In this document: in pieces, positions 1 through 6,728 of the stretch
How positions within the stretch are numbered: the stretch's first letter is position 1
Layout: the number at the start of each line of letters is the position of its first letter
Source of the DNA: Desulfurococcales archaeon
GTDB taxonomy: Archaea; Thermoproteota; Thermoprotei_A; Sulfolobales; NBVN01
NCBI GenBank assembly: GCA_021160415.1
Contig: JAGHCP010000151.1
Location: 1 to 10,182 of the forward strand
Direction of reading: 5' to 3'
Length of the DNA: 10,182 nt
Notes under the pieces: model-generated
Database searches by the model: none
The model's input: the letters and a program-made list of their open reading frames with translations, nothing else
Told to the model about the DNA's origin: nothing
Position numbers and translations under genes: made by a program

Positions 1-533
1 AGGAGGAGGCGAAGAAGATAGCGGCCGAGAAGGGCTGGGTAATTAAAAAAGACCCGAGAGGTGGGTACAGGAGGGTGGTTCCTTCACCTGACCCTAAGAA
101 AAACGTCGAGGTCGGAGCTATTAAGAAGCTGATTGAGGAGGGCTGGATCGTGATAGCATCAGGCGGCGGAGGTATCCCAGTTATTGAGGAGGACGGGCTT
201 TTAAAGGGTGTGGAGGCAGTGATAGACAAGGACCTTGCTGGTGAGGTCTTGGCCACGAATCTGGAGGTAGGGACCTTCGTCATTCTAACAGACGTTGATG
301 GGGCCTACATAAACTTCGGCAAGCCTGACCAGAAGAAGCTTGACACAGTTACGGTCTCGGAGATGGAGAAGTACTATAAGGAAGGCCACTTCAAGGCAGG
401 CAGCATGGGCCCGAAAGTCCTTGCCGCTATAAGGTTCATAAAGCACGGCGGTAAGAGGGCCATAATAGGTCACCTGAAGCAGGGCTACGAAGTAGTTAAG
501 GGAGAGTCAGGAACTATAATAGTTCCTGACTAA
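1..533 (+). CDS. arcC: Carbamate kinase, C-terminal part (5' end outside window)
   Basis: The reading frame is open from base 3 and gives 176 residues ending in TAA at 531-533; an internal GTG at 75 is not the true start because homologous sequence (GGYRRVVPSPDPKK) runs through it. Carbamate kinase transfers phosphate from carbamoyl phosphate to ADP, giving ATP and carbamate, in the cytoplasm. Visible family features are the RRVVPSPDP segment, the glycine-rich GGGGIPV loop, a DKDLAGEVLA segment that in this family contributes to the nucleotide site, the LTDVDGAY strand and the closing FKAGSMGPKVLAAIRF segment. Family members are about 310 residues, so roughly 135 N-terminal residues are missing. 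A T-rich terminator-like tract and 114 bp separate it from the next gene. Carbamoyl phosphate must come from a carbamoyltransferase or similar enzyme, which is not in the window. The family call is secure; the catabolic role is inferred from neighbours. Confidence 0.93.
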   Translation, partial: EEAKKIAAEKGWVIKKDPRGGYRRVVPSPDPKKNVEVGAIKKLIEEGWIVIASGGGGIPVIEEDGLLKGVEAVIDKDLAGEVLATNLEVGTFVILTDVDGAYINFGKPDQKKLDTVTVSEMEKYYKEGHFKAGSMGPKVLAAIRFIKHGGKRAIIGHLKQGYEVVKGESGTIIVPD

Positions 534-544
534 CCTGCTTAACC

Positions 545-558
545 TCTTTTTATTTTCC
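545..558 (+). terminator. Oligo-T terminator-like tract after carbamate kinase
   Basis: A pyrimidine tract with runs of five and four T starts 12 bp after the carbamate kinase stop codon. Archaeal RNA polymerase commonly stops on such oligo-T tracts without a hairpin, and none is seen here. The rest of the 534-647 gap is AT-rich and holds the promoter of the next gene. Confidence 0.5.
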
Positions 559-602
559 TTAGTTAAAAAGGGGTTAAAGTTATCAAGGCTTAATTAACGC
601 AT

Positions 603-613
603 ACTTAAAATTA
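603..613 (+). promoter_or_regulatory. Candidate TATA box for the amidohydrolase operon
   Basis: The AT-rich string ACTTAAAATTA lies about 35-45 bp before the ATG at 648. Archaeal TATA boxes sit about 26 bp before the transcription start, so the leader would be roughly 10-20 nt. No good Shine-Dalgarno sequence precedes the ATG, which fits a short-leader or nearly leaderless transcript. Called by position and composition only. Confidence 0.4.
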
Positions 614-647
614 ATTAGACCTGATATTACATAAAGGGCTGCTCCTC

Positions 648-2036
648 ATGGCCGAGAGAGTTGATACGTTAATAAATAATGCATTAATAGTCACCATGAA
701 TCCCTCCCGCGACGTCATACCGAAGGGGTATGTTGCTGTTCGGGAGGGTAAGATAGTGGATGTGGGGGCCGGTGACGGCACGAACAAATATCAAGCTGAC
801 GAGGTTTTCTCCGTAGAAAGGGCTGTAGTTACTCCGGGCTTTATCTGCGTTCACACACACTTATACGGAATACTTCTGACGGGCTCTCCCTGGTTCGGCA
901 TTATCGAACCCCCCTCAGACTTCCAGCAGAACCTACAGAGAATTTGGTGGCCGCTCGACGAATCACTTACGTACGAAGATATTTACGTAAGCGCCCTCCT
1001 GGGTTCCATAATGCTTGCCAGAACAGGGACAACTTTCTTTAAGGACATGCTGGACGCACCTAACAGCGTGGAGAAATCTCTCGACTACATAGAGAAAGCA
1101 GCTAAAGAAGTAGGTATTAAGGGATACGTGGGCTTCTCGGTTACCCAGAGGAGAAGCATTGAGGAAGGATATAGGATGCTTGATGAGAATGAAAGGTTCG
1201 TGCGGAAGACTTGGAGTGACCCGAACGCTAAGGTTAAGGGGATCTTCACAGTTCACGCTTCATTCACAGTGTCGGATGACCTGCTGATGAAGACTAAGGA
1301 GCTCGCAGATAAGTACGGAACGCCTTACGCCCTCCACGTAGAGGAGGGCTTGATAGACGTGTATCACAGCATCGAGAGGTACGGGAAAAGACCTATTGAG
1401 AGGATGCGCGACATAGGTTTCCTTTCACCGAAGCTAATAGCTGTGCATGTGGTTCAGGCCAACGACGATGAGCTCAAGATCCTTAAACAATACGATGTTA
1501 AGATAGCTCATAACCCCATGAGTAACATGATCAACGGGGTTGGTGTGCCTCCCGTACCTAAAATGTTAGCTATGGGCATAACGGTTGGTTTAGGGAACGA
1601 CGGATACGTGATGGACGTATTCGACAATATGAGGGCTGCTTACCTCATACATAAAGTAGCTATGAAAGACCCGAGGGTGACAGATCCTACGAAGATTGTT
1701 GAGATGGCAACCATAGATGCAGCAAAGGTGCTAGGCGTGGATAAGCACATAGGATCCATCGAAGTAGGTAAAGCAGCTGATTTAACGATCATATCTCCCA
1801 ACTTCGTTCACACACCGCTGGACGAGAGAACGGTGTATGGACACCTCGTAAACACATTCACAGGGCATGACGTTTGGGGTGTTATGGTTGACGGTTCGTG
1901 GGTGGTTAAAGATAGGAAGATCGTCACGCTTGACACAGACAGAGTTATGAGTTACGCGCATAAGGTCATAAACAACCTTTGGGATCGGATGTCGGCCATG
2001 AAGGAGAAGTACAAACTGGAGTATCTCAAACCCTAA
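648..2036 (+). CDS. ssnA: SsnA-type metal-dependent amidohydrolase (probable aminohydrolase)
   Basis: This 462-residue protein belongs to the TrzA/AtzA/SsnA branch of the amidohydrolase superfamily: cytosolic TIM-barrel enzymes that hydrolyse amino or chloro groups on purine, pyrimidine or triazine rings. The full metal-site set is visible: H69 and H71 (VHTHLYG), H230 with E233 (ALHVEE), H267 (AVHVV) and D318 (GNDG). Features closer to SsnA than to methylthioadenosine deaminase are the WWPLDESL segment, the NPMSNMINGVG loop (289-299), DVFDNMRAAYLIHK (323-336) and the C-terminal GVMVDGSWVVKDR with its NNLWDRM tail. The substrate is unknown; E. coli ssnA sits in a purine-catabolism cluster but its reaction is not firmly established. 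It starts after a candidate TATA box and ends 22 bp before the flavoprotein gene, so the two are probably one transcript. Alternatives are guanine, cytosine or hydroxy-purine deaminase. Confidence 0.85.
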   Translation: MAERVDTLINNALIVTMNPSRDVIPKGYVAVREGKIVDVGAGDGTNKYQADEVFSVERAVVTPGFICVHTHLYGILLTGSPWFGIIEPPSDFQQNLQRIWWPLDESLTYEDIYVSALLGSIMLARTGTTFFKDMLDAPNSVEKSLDYIEKAAKEVGIKGYVGFSVTQRRSIEEGYRMLDENERFVRKTWSDPNAKVKGIFTVHASFTVSDDLLMKTKELADKYGTPYALHVEEGLIDVYHSIERYGKRPIERMRDIGFLSPKLIAVHVVQANDDELKILKQYDVKIAHNPMSNMINGVGVPPVPKMLAMGITVGLGNDGYVMDVFDNMRAAYLIHKVAMKDPRVTDPTKIVEMATIDAAKVLGVDKHIGSIEVGKAADLTIISPNFVHTPLDERTVYGHLVNTFTGHDVWGVMVDGSWVVKDRKIVTLDTDRVMSYAHKVINNLWDRMSAMKEKYKLEYLKP

Positions 2037-2058
2037 AATTTCTCCATATAGGGGTGAT

Positions 2059-3285
2059 ATGTTGGGCGTTGACTTAAGGGTTGAGGTCGCAGGCCTAAAG
2101 TTTAGGAACCCAGTGCTGAACTCAGCCTGCCCCATCTCCAGGGACGGCCCAGCTATGGAGAGGCTGGCGGAGAACGGAGTCGGGGGTCTCGTAAGCAAGA
2201 CTATAGGTGTGGTGGCCGCTAAGGTGCCGAGGCCCCATATGGGGGTCCTCAACAACGGGTACATAGGGCTCATAGTCCCTCAATACAGGGAAGGCAAGCT
2301 CCAAACAAAAATAGCTAATGTCAGAGGGGCTTACTACGGGTTCTTGAATGCGGAGTTATGGAGCGATCTACCCCCTGAGCGATGGTTCGAGAAGGAACTC
2401 CCCTACGCTAGGAGGGTGGCCGATAAGCACGGAATACCACTCATCGCGAGCATAGGGTACAAAGCCAATGAGTTAAGGGAGTTAGGCCCTAAGGCAGTTA
2501 AATCGGGAGCTGACGCGATAGAGTTCTCCACCCACTACTTAGGCCACGATTACTCGCCGGTGGTAGAGTCCGCCAAGGCGCTCAGAGAGTCCGTTGACGT
2601 TCCAATATTCCCGAAACTAAGCCCCCACATATGGGGCTTGAAGGAGATGGTTAAGGAGTTGGAGAAGGCAGGAGTTAACGGCATAGTAGCTATAAACACT
2701 GTGGGGCCGGCCCTCCACATAGACATTGAGACAGGCCGTCCTAAGATGGGGGGTCCCTTCGGTCACGGATGGCTGTCAGGACCGGCAATAAAACCGCTAG
2801 GTGTGGCGACAGTTGCCGAAATCGCTAAAGTAACTAAACTACCTATCATCGGTGTCGGGGGGATCTCACAGCCAGAAGACGTGATTGAATACATCATGGC
2901 TGGCGCAACTGCGGTTCAGGTCTGCACACAGGCAATCGTGGAAGGTCCTCAAGTCTTCAGGAGATTAGTCAAGGGTGTAGAGAAGTGGTTAAGGGACCAC
3001 GGCTACTCCAGCATCGAGGACATTAAGGGTAAGGCCCTTAAGTACGTAAGCCTGGAACCCGCAGGATGGTATGAGGTGAAGAATCCCGTCGTCGATGATG
3101 CGAAATGCATCTCATGCGGGCTATGTGAGCAGTCATGCGACTATGACGCTGTCCACTTAGTCGTTGCTGGTAAGGCTAGGGTTGCCAGGGTTGACACAAG
3201 TAAGTGCTACGGCTGCGGTCTATGTACATCAGTGTGTCCAACTAGAGCGATTCACTTCCTCGAGGACTTCTGGCCCGAAACATAA
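2059..3285 (+). CDS. preA: Dihydropyrimidine/dihydroorotate dehydrogenase-like flavoprotein with two 4Fe-4S sites
   Basis: The 408-residue protein has an FMN TIM barrel (about 1-320) followed by a ferredoxin domain (about 340-400), the layout of PreA, the catalytic half of NAD-dependent dihydropyrimidine dehydrogenase. FMN-barrel landmarks are NPV (17-19), SK (46-47), PKLSPH (185-190), INT (212-214) and the phosphate loop GVGGI (265-269). The Fe-S cysteines are C350, C353, C356, C360 and C383, C386, C389, C393. The active-site loop is odd: where dehydrogenases read LNLSCPHG, this protein reads IEFSTHYLG, so the catalytic Cys is Thr158 and the preceding Asn is Glu155. It may therefore use another substrate. 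No PreT-like NADH subunit is adjacent, so ferredoxin may be the partner. A GGGGTGAT stretch lies immediately before the ATG; the TTG one codon later is an alternative start with better spacing. It is likely co-transcribed with the amidohydrolase. The symbol denotes the family only. Confidence 0.83.
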   Translation: MLGVDLRVEVAGLKFRNPVLNSACPISRDGPAMERLAENGVGGLVSKTIGVVAAKVPRPHMGVLNNGYIGLIVPQYREGKLQTKIANVRGAYYGFLNAELWSDLPPERWFEKELPYARRVADKHGIPLIASIGYKANELRELGPKAVKSGADAIEFSTHYLGHDYSPVVESAKALRESVDVPIFPKLSPHIWGLKEMVKELEKAGVNGIVAINTVGPALHIDIETGRPKMGGPFGHGWLSGPAIKPLGVATVAEIAKVTKLPIIGVGGISQPEDVIEYIMAGATAVQVCTQAIVEGPQVFRRLVKGVEKWLRDHGYSSIEDIKGKALKYVSLEPAGWYEVKNPVVDDAKCISCGLCEQSCDYDAVHLVVAGKARVARVDTSKCYGCGLCTSVCPTRAIHFLEDFWPET

Positions 3286-3294
3286 TTTTTAACT

Positions 3295-3308
3295 CAGGAC
3301 GTGTCCTG
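3295..3308. repeat. Perfect inverted repeat, 6-2-6, between flavoprotein and PLP-enzyme genes
   Basis: CAGGAC and GTCCTG flank a 2-bp centre, 10 bp after the flavoprotein stop codon and just after a run of five T (3286-3290). It lies about 35 bp upstream of the candidate TATA box of the next gene. It could be an operator for a dimeric regulator or part of a 3' end; the 2-nt centre is too small for a normal RNA hairpin loop. Confidence 0.45.
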
Positions 3309-3342
3309 CCTGCCCCTTCAGCTACAGCAGAAATTAACTAGC

Positions 3343-3354
3343 CCATATAAAAAC
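3343..3354 (+). promoter_or_regulatory. Candidate TATA box for the threonine-synthase-like gene
   Basis: CATATAAAAAC lies about 50 bp before the ATG at 3402, which would place transcription start near 3375. A Shine-Dalgarno-like CAGGTG at 3389-3394 with 7-nt spacing supports the ATG and a leadered transcript. The element suggests this gene is transcribed separately from the amidohydrolase-flavoprotein pair. Confidence 0.5.
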
Positions 3355-3401
3355 TTCCTTTTAACTTCAGGCAATCCATTTACATAGCCAGGTGTTTTTC
3401 G

Positions 3402-4682
3402 ATGAGTCGCTACATAAAGTACCTCAAGTGCTCCAGGTGTGGCAAGGTATATGCTTACGAAGAAAAACCGGTTACATGCGTCAATAATGACTTAGGTAGA
3501 CTTGATATTTACTACGACTACGAAGCCCTGAAGGAATTCTACACACGGGATTACGTAAGCACGAGGGAAAGGAGGGATCAGTGGAGGTTCTTCGACCTCC
3601 TACCACCTGAGAACCCAGACAACATAGTTTCGCTTGGTGAGGGTGGGACGCCTCTCCTCAGGTCGGAGAGGCTTGCTGAGGTGTTGGGTGTCAGGAGGTT
3701 GTGGTTGAAGGATGAGACAAGGAATCCCACAGGGTCCTTCAAGGACAGGGGGATGTCGGTATCTGTAAGCGTGGCGAAGGAATTTGGGTACAGGAACCTC
3801 ACAACGGCCTCCTCAGGGAACGCTGCAGCGGCCTTGGCAGCGTACGCTGCGAAGGCAGGAATGAATGTTTACGCTTTCGTCATTGAGCAGGCTGGGTACG
3901 GCAAGATAGCACAGCTGCTGTTTTACGGAGCGAATGTCTTCAGGGTTAGGGGGCTAGGGAAGGAGGACCCCACAGTCAAGCTCATGAGACTCACGTACGA
4001 GGAGTATGGGTTCTTCCCATCACCCAGTTTCGGGCCTTTCAACCCGTACCAGATAGAGGGCCCGAAAACCATCTCGTATGAGGTCGTGGAGCAGCTGGGG
4101 TGGAATGTCCCGGACTACGTCTTCGTGCCTGTGGGGGCTGCCTCACTCCTCACAGGCGTCTGGAAAGGGTTCAGGGACTACTGCGAGCTCGGCCTCATAG
4201 ATAGGTTGCCTCACTTAGTAGCTGTTCAGTCTTCGGGTAATCCGCCGTTCGTGAGGGCATTTAAAGAAGGGCAGGATCCGCATAACATAAGACCGTGGAG
4301 TAAACCTGAGACCATAGCTTGGGGCTTAGAAGATCCGTACCCCTGGGACGGTGATGGAGGAATTAAGGCTCTGAAAGATAGCGGAGGTTTTGCCGAGGAG
4401 GTTTCGGATGAGTTAATACTTAAGGCGATGAAGTACTTGGCTAAGTATGAAGGCGTATTTGCGGAGCCGTCAGGCGCTGCAGGCCTTGCAGGACTTATGC
4501 AGGCGTTAAACAGTGGTGAGGTAAGGCCGGACGAGGAATTCGTTATCTTAGTAACGGGTCATGGGCTTAAAGATCCTGACATAGTTAAGGAGGTTGAGGG
4601 AGATGCACCCACAATAAACCCGGATCTTCGTGAGTTCCAAGCCGTATTAAGGGATAAGTACGGTGTTTCAAGCCTGGAGTGA
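3402..4682 (+). CDS. Threonine-synthase-like PLP enzyme (fold type II)
   Basis: The 426-residue protein aligns along its length with archaeal threonine synthase, which converts O-phosphohomoserine to threonine. The PLP lysine is K114 in NPTGSFKDRG, preceded by SLGEGGTPL (77-85) and followed by ASSGNAAAALAAYAA (136-150), KPETIAWG (301-308), EPSGAAGLAGL (355-365) and the C-terminal VTGHGLKD (384-391). An N-terminal zinc-ribbon-like region keeps C10, C13 and C26 but lacks the fourth cysteine. The loop binding the PLP phosphate reads PVGAASLLTG (243-252) rather than the usual glycine/asparagine-rich form, and an aromatic GLEDPYPWDGDG insert-like segment follows at 308-319. These changes leave room for another substrate, so no gene symbol is given. 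A candidate promoter lies upstream, and the next gene follows after 30 bp. The PLP family is certain; threonine synthesis is likely but not proven. Confidence 0.8.
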   Translation: MSRYIKYLKCSRCGKVYAYEEKPVTCVNNDLGRLDIYYDYEALKEFYTRDYVSTRERRDQWRFFDLLPPENPDNIVSLGEGGTPLLRSERLAEVLGVRRLWLKDETRNPTGSFKDRGMSVSVSVAKEFGYRNLTTASSGNAAAALAAYAAKAGMNVYAFVIEQAGYGKIAQLLFYGANVFRVRGLGKEDPTVKLMRLTYEEYGFFPSPSFGPFNPYQIEGPKTISYEVVEQLGWNVPDYVFVPVGAASLLTGVWKGFRDYCELGLIDRLPHLVAVQSSGNPPFVRAFKEGQDPHNIRPWSKPETIAWGLEDPYPWDGDGGIKALKDSGGFAEEVSDELILKAMKYLAKYEGVFAEPSGAAGLAGLMQALNSGEVRPDEEFVILVTGHGLKDPDIVKEVEGDAPTINPDLREFQAVLRDKYGVSSLE

Positions 4683-4712
4683 GGCGTGATACTTCCGAAA
4701 TAAGTTTTTCAT

Positions 4713-5732
4713 ATGCAGCACAGTAGATTTTTGAGAGCGGTTATGGTGACAGCTGTAGCTATAAACTCACACGGCGGGATAACGGTTTCTGAGTCCGTAG
4801 TGATCGATGGTCATGAAGATAACCTGCCTAGGGTTGTGACCCACGCCCATTCCGACCACACTAAGTACTTAAGTAGGTCAAGCAGGAACTCCCCCATGAT
4901 CATAGGAACACCAATAACTCTGGAGTGGCTGAAGATTCTAGGGTTCAAACTAAGCGACTCGGTTCTGCAACCCATTAACTACGGGGAGGTTCTCCGCTTA
5001 CCCTCAGGAACTCTTCGTCTGGAGAAGGCCCTCCACATACCTGGGACGGCCCAAGTAGTTTTCGACTCTGATGAAGGTTGGAGAGCGGTCTACACAAGCG
5101 ACTTCAAGAAGCCAGGTTCGCACACCCCCGTCATTTCTTCGGACGTTCTAATTATTGACGCAGTGTACGGAAACCCGGAGTTTAGGAGGGACTTCGATGA
5201 CTACATCGAGATTGTCTTGGTTGACCTTGTTAAGGAGTTGCTGGCCAGCGGTTCTGTGTATATTCACGGATATCATGGAAAGAACCAGGAAGTAATGATG
5301 CTGCTCAGATCTGAAGGTATCGACGCGCCATTTATTCTTGATCATAAGCAATACGCCTTAACGAGAGCCATGGAGCACCACGGCCTCAGGGTTAGGGACT
5401 ATCACCACGTGGGTACGGAGGAGGCTGACGAAATAATGAGGGATGGGTGGTTCGTGTACTTCACACACTTCTTCAGGAGGGTTGAGTGTGACGGATTCGG
5501 GACGCACGTTAAGCTGAGTGGATGGGAGTTCAAGAAACCCATGAGGCAATTGGGGAGAAGATGGTGGTTAGTGGCTTTCAGCGACCACTCTGATTTTCAA
5601 GGGCTTGTGGATTACGTCAGGCTTTCGAGGCCTAAGGAAGTCATAGTTAATTGCAAGAGAAGCACGGACGGGTATCTCTTCGCGAAGTATGTTGAGAAGA
5701 AGCTGGGCGTGAAGACCTATCTACTCCCTTAA
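4713..5732 (+). CDS. Metallo-beta-lactamase-fold nuclease-like protein (SNM1/CPSF-type)
   Basis: The 339-residue protein carries the zinc-site motifs of MBL-fold nucleases: THAHSDH (43-49), H108 in ALHIPGTAQ, D130 in YTSDF, and a late FSDHSD motif (289-294) like that which follows the clamp domain in SNM1/CPSF73 proteins. The segment YIHGYHGKNQEV (183-193) matches the strand that opens the central clamp in this group. The family acts on RNA 3' ends or DNA ends; this small archaeal version has no well-defined role. No Shine-Dalgarno sequence precedes the ATG at 4713. The ATG at 4743 (MVTAVAIN) would start directly at the first beta strand and is a credible alternative giving about 329 residues. 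Its stop codon lies inside the last codons of the convergent isomerase gene (12-bp overlap). No functional link with the metabolic neighbours is visible. Confidence 0.78.
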   Translation: MQHSRFLRAVMVTAVAINSHGGITVSESVVIDGHEDNLPRVVTHAHSDHTKYLSRSSRNSPMIIGTPITLEWLKILGFKLSDSVLQPINYGEVLRLPSGTLRLEKALHIPGTAQVVFDSDEGWRAVYTSDFKKPGSHTPVISSDVLIIDAVYGNPEFRRDFDDYIEIVLVDLVKELLASGSVYIHGYHGKNQEVMMLLRSEGIDAPFILDHKQYALTRAMEHHGLRVRDYHHVGTEEADEIMRDGWFVYFTHFFRRVECDGFGTHVKLSGWEFKKPMRQLGRRWWLVAFSDHSDFQGLVDYVRLSRPKEVIVNCKRSTDGYLFAKYVEKKLGVKTYLLP

Positions 5733-6728
5733 CTCATCCTCCCTTAACTCCACCATATGTGTGAGGAGGTCACTTATGTTGAGGCCGTACTCCTCCATTA
5801 AGATCAGTATGGCTGCTTGAGGGGGTATTACTCCCTTCTCCGTTATTATAGCGTCTATGTATTCAGGCGGTGTCACGTCGAACGCAGGGTTGAATATCCT
5901 CACGTTAGGGTTGGATTCCAACCACTCCTTACTCACCACCTCCTCAGGAGACCTAATCTCTATCGGGACGAGCTCACCGACGACTGTAAGAGGGCTGAAC
6001 TTATACGTCTCTGCCGCTACGTACGTTCTTACTCTGGCTTCTTTCGCCGCCAGCGCTACTACGGAAGTCCCCACCTTATTAATCACAGCCCCATTAGCGG
6101 CTATCGTGTCAGCCCCAACAACCACTTTATTCACTTTCTTCATGAAGTACCGAACGCTTGAGTCAGGGATGAGGATAACGTCAAGCCCGGCGTCAGCCAG
6201 TGCCTTAGCAGTGATCAGGCCTTGCATCCTGGGCCTTGTTTCCTTCACGAACACCTTGTTAACCTTCCCGTGCTTATGGGCTGTCGCAATGACTGAAACA
6301 GCGACTGTGCTGTGGCAGTGCGTCATTACGACGTCACCATTAGCTATCCTTCTAGCGCCTAACTCACCAATTATCTTCACTGAGTTCTTGGAGTACGTTA
6401 TGAATTCGTCTGCTGACCTGATAACAAGGTTAACGGCCTCCCCCAGAGATGAAGGTCTTGCTTTCCTAAGCCTGTTAAGCACGTATGCCACTGCATTAGG
6501 CAGCGAAACAGCCGTCGGCCTAGCGGATTTCACATACTCCCCAACAGCCATCATGTAACGGAGGAAATCCTCGACGTCACTGCCGTTGAATGCCTTCGCA
6601 GCCTCAGCTAAGGCGGAGGCTCCCGCTCTAGCTATCTTCCCAGCGCCACGAATCACCATTGTCCTGATTTCTTCCCTAATCTTAACAACATCCTCAGGTA
6701 TTTCCCATCCCTTGAACTCCTTACTCAA
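5721..6728 (-). CDS. Ribose-1,5-bisphosphate isomerase (eIF2B-fold)
   Basis: From the chosen TTG start the protein is 335 residues, close to the 322 of the Thermococcus kodakarensis enzyme. It converts ribose 1,5-bisphosphate to ribulose 1,5-bisphosphate, the step before form III Rubisco in archaeal nucleotide degradation. The catalytic pair is visible as C138 in VMTHCHST and D207 in GADTIAANG; their 69-residue separation equals that of Cys133 and Asp202 in the Thermococcus enzyme. IRGAGKIARAG (26-36), RPTAVSLPNAV (70-80) and FNPAFDVTPPEY (279-290) are also typical. An upstream ATG at 6785 would cause a 65-bp overlap; TTG at 6726-6728 has AAGGAGGT 8 nt upstream and overlaps the preceding gene by only 8 bp, so it is preferred. 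Bases 5838-5882 and 6019-6101 are identical to the upstream paralogue. Automatic annotation as translation factor eIF2B would be misleading here. Confidence 0.9.
   Translation of the reverse strand: MSKEFKGWEIPEDVVKIREEIRTMVIRGAGKIARAGASALAEAAKAFNGSDVEDFLRYMMAVGEYVKSARPTAVSLPNAVAYVLNRLRKARPSSLGEAVNLVIRSADEFITYSKNSVKIIGELGARRIANGDVVMTHCHSTVAVSVIATAHKHGKVNKVFVKETRPRMQGLITAKALADAGLDVILIPDSSVRYFMKKVNKVVVGADTIAANGAVINKVGTSVVALAAKEARVRTYVAAETYKFSPLTVVGELVPIEIRSPEEVVSKEWLESNPNVRIFNPAFDVTPPEYIDAIITEKGVIPPQAAILILMEEYGLNISDLLTHMVELREDELRE
5724..5750. repeat. 12-bp direct repeat, period 15, in the overlapping 3' ends of convergent genes
   Basis: CTCCCTTAACTC occurs at 5724-5735 and again at 5739-5750. 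On the minus strand it encodes the repeated isomerase C-terminus ELRED-ELRE; on the plus strand the first copy holds the nuclease stop codon. It looks like a small tandem duplication that lengthened the isomerase tail. Confidence 0.7.
5838..5882 (-). repeat. Gene-conversion block A, copy in the isomerase gene (45 bp)
   Basis: This block is identical at all 45 bases to 6835-6879 in the adjacent paralogue. It encodes isomerase residues 283-297 (FDVTPPEYIDAIITE). Sequence on both sides diverges at once. Confidence 0.9.
6019..6101 (-). repeat. Gene-conversion block B, copy in the isomerase gene (83 bp)
   Basis: This block is identical at all 83 bases to 7022-7104. It encodes isomerase residues 210 to 236/237, starting at AANGAVINKVGT, two residues past the catalytic D207 codon and its neighbours. 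Synonymous positions match throughout, unlike the rest of the two genes. Confidence 0.93.

Noticed and set aside
534..647. Possible tRNA, small RNA or riboswitch in the intergenic gaps (also 3286-3401 and 7714-7777)
   Set aside because: No cloverleaf, no k-turn or C/D-box pair and no extended stem-loop could be found by eye; the gaps hold promoter-like and T-rich sequence only.
963..2304. Minus-strand frames opposite the amidohydrolase and flavoprotein genes (963-1256, 1782-2273, 2122-2304)
   Set aside because: All lie opposite strongly supported coding sequence, have no recognisable domains and span the real gene boundary; shadow frames.
5857..6558. Long plus-strand open frame (233 codons) opposite the isomerase gene
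   Set aside because: It is antisense to a well-supported enzyme, has no family motifs and a low-complexity Ser/Thr/Leu/Ala composition typical of a shadow frame.
5721..6728. Annotation as translation initiation factor eIF2B subunit or methylthioribose-1-phosphate isomerase
   Set aside because: The THCHS cysteine, the 69-residue Cys-Asp spacing and the RPTAVSLPNAV and NPAFDVTPPEY segments match R15P isomerase better than either.
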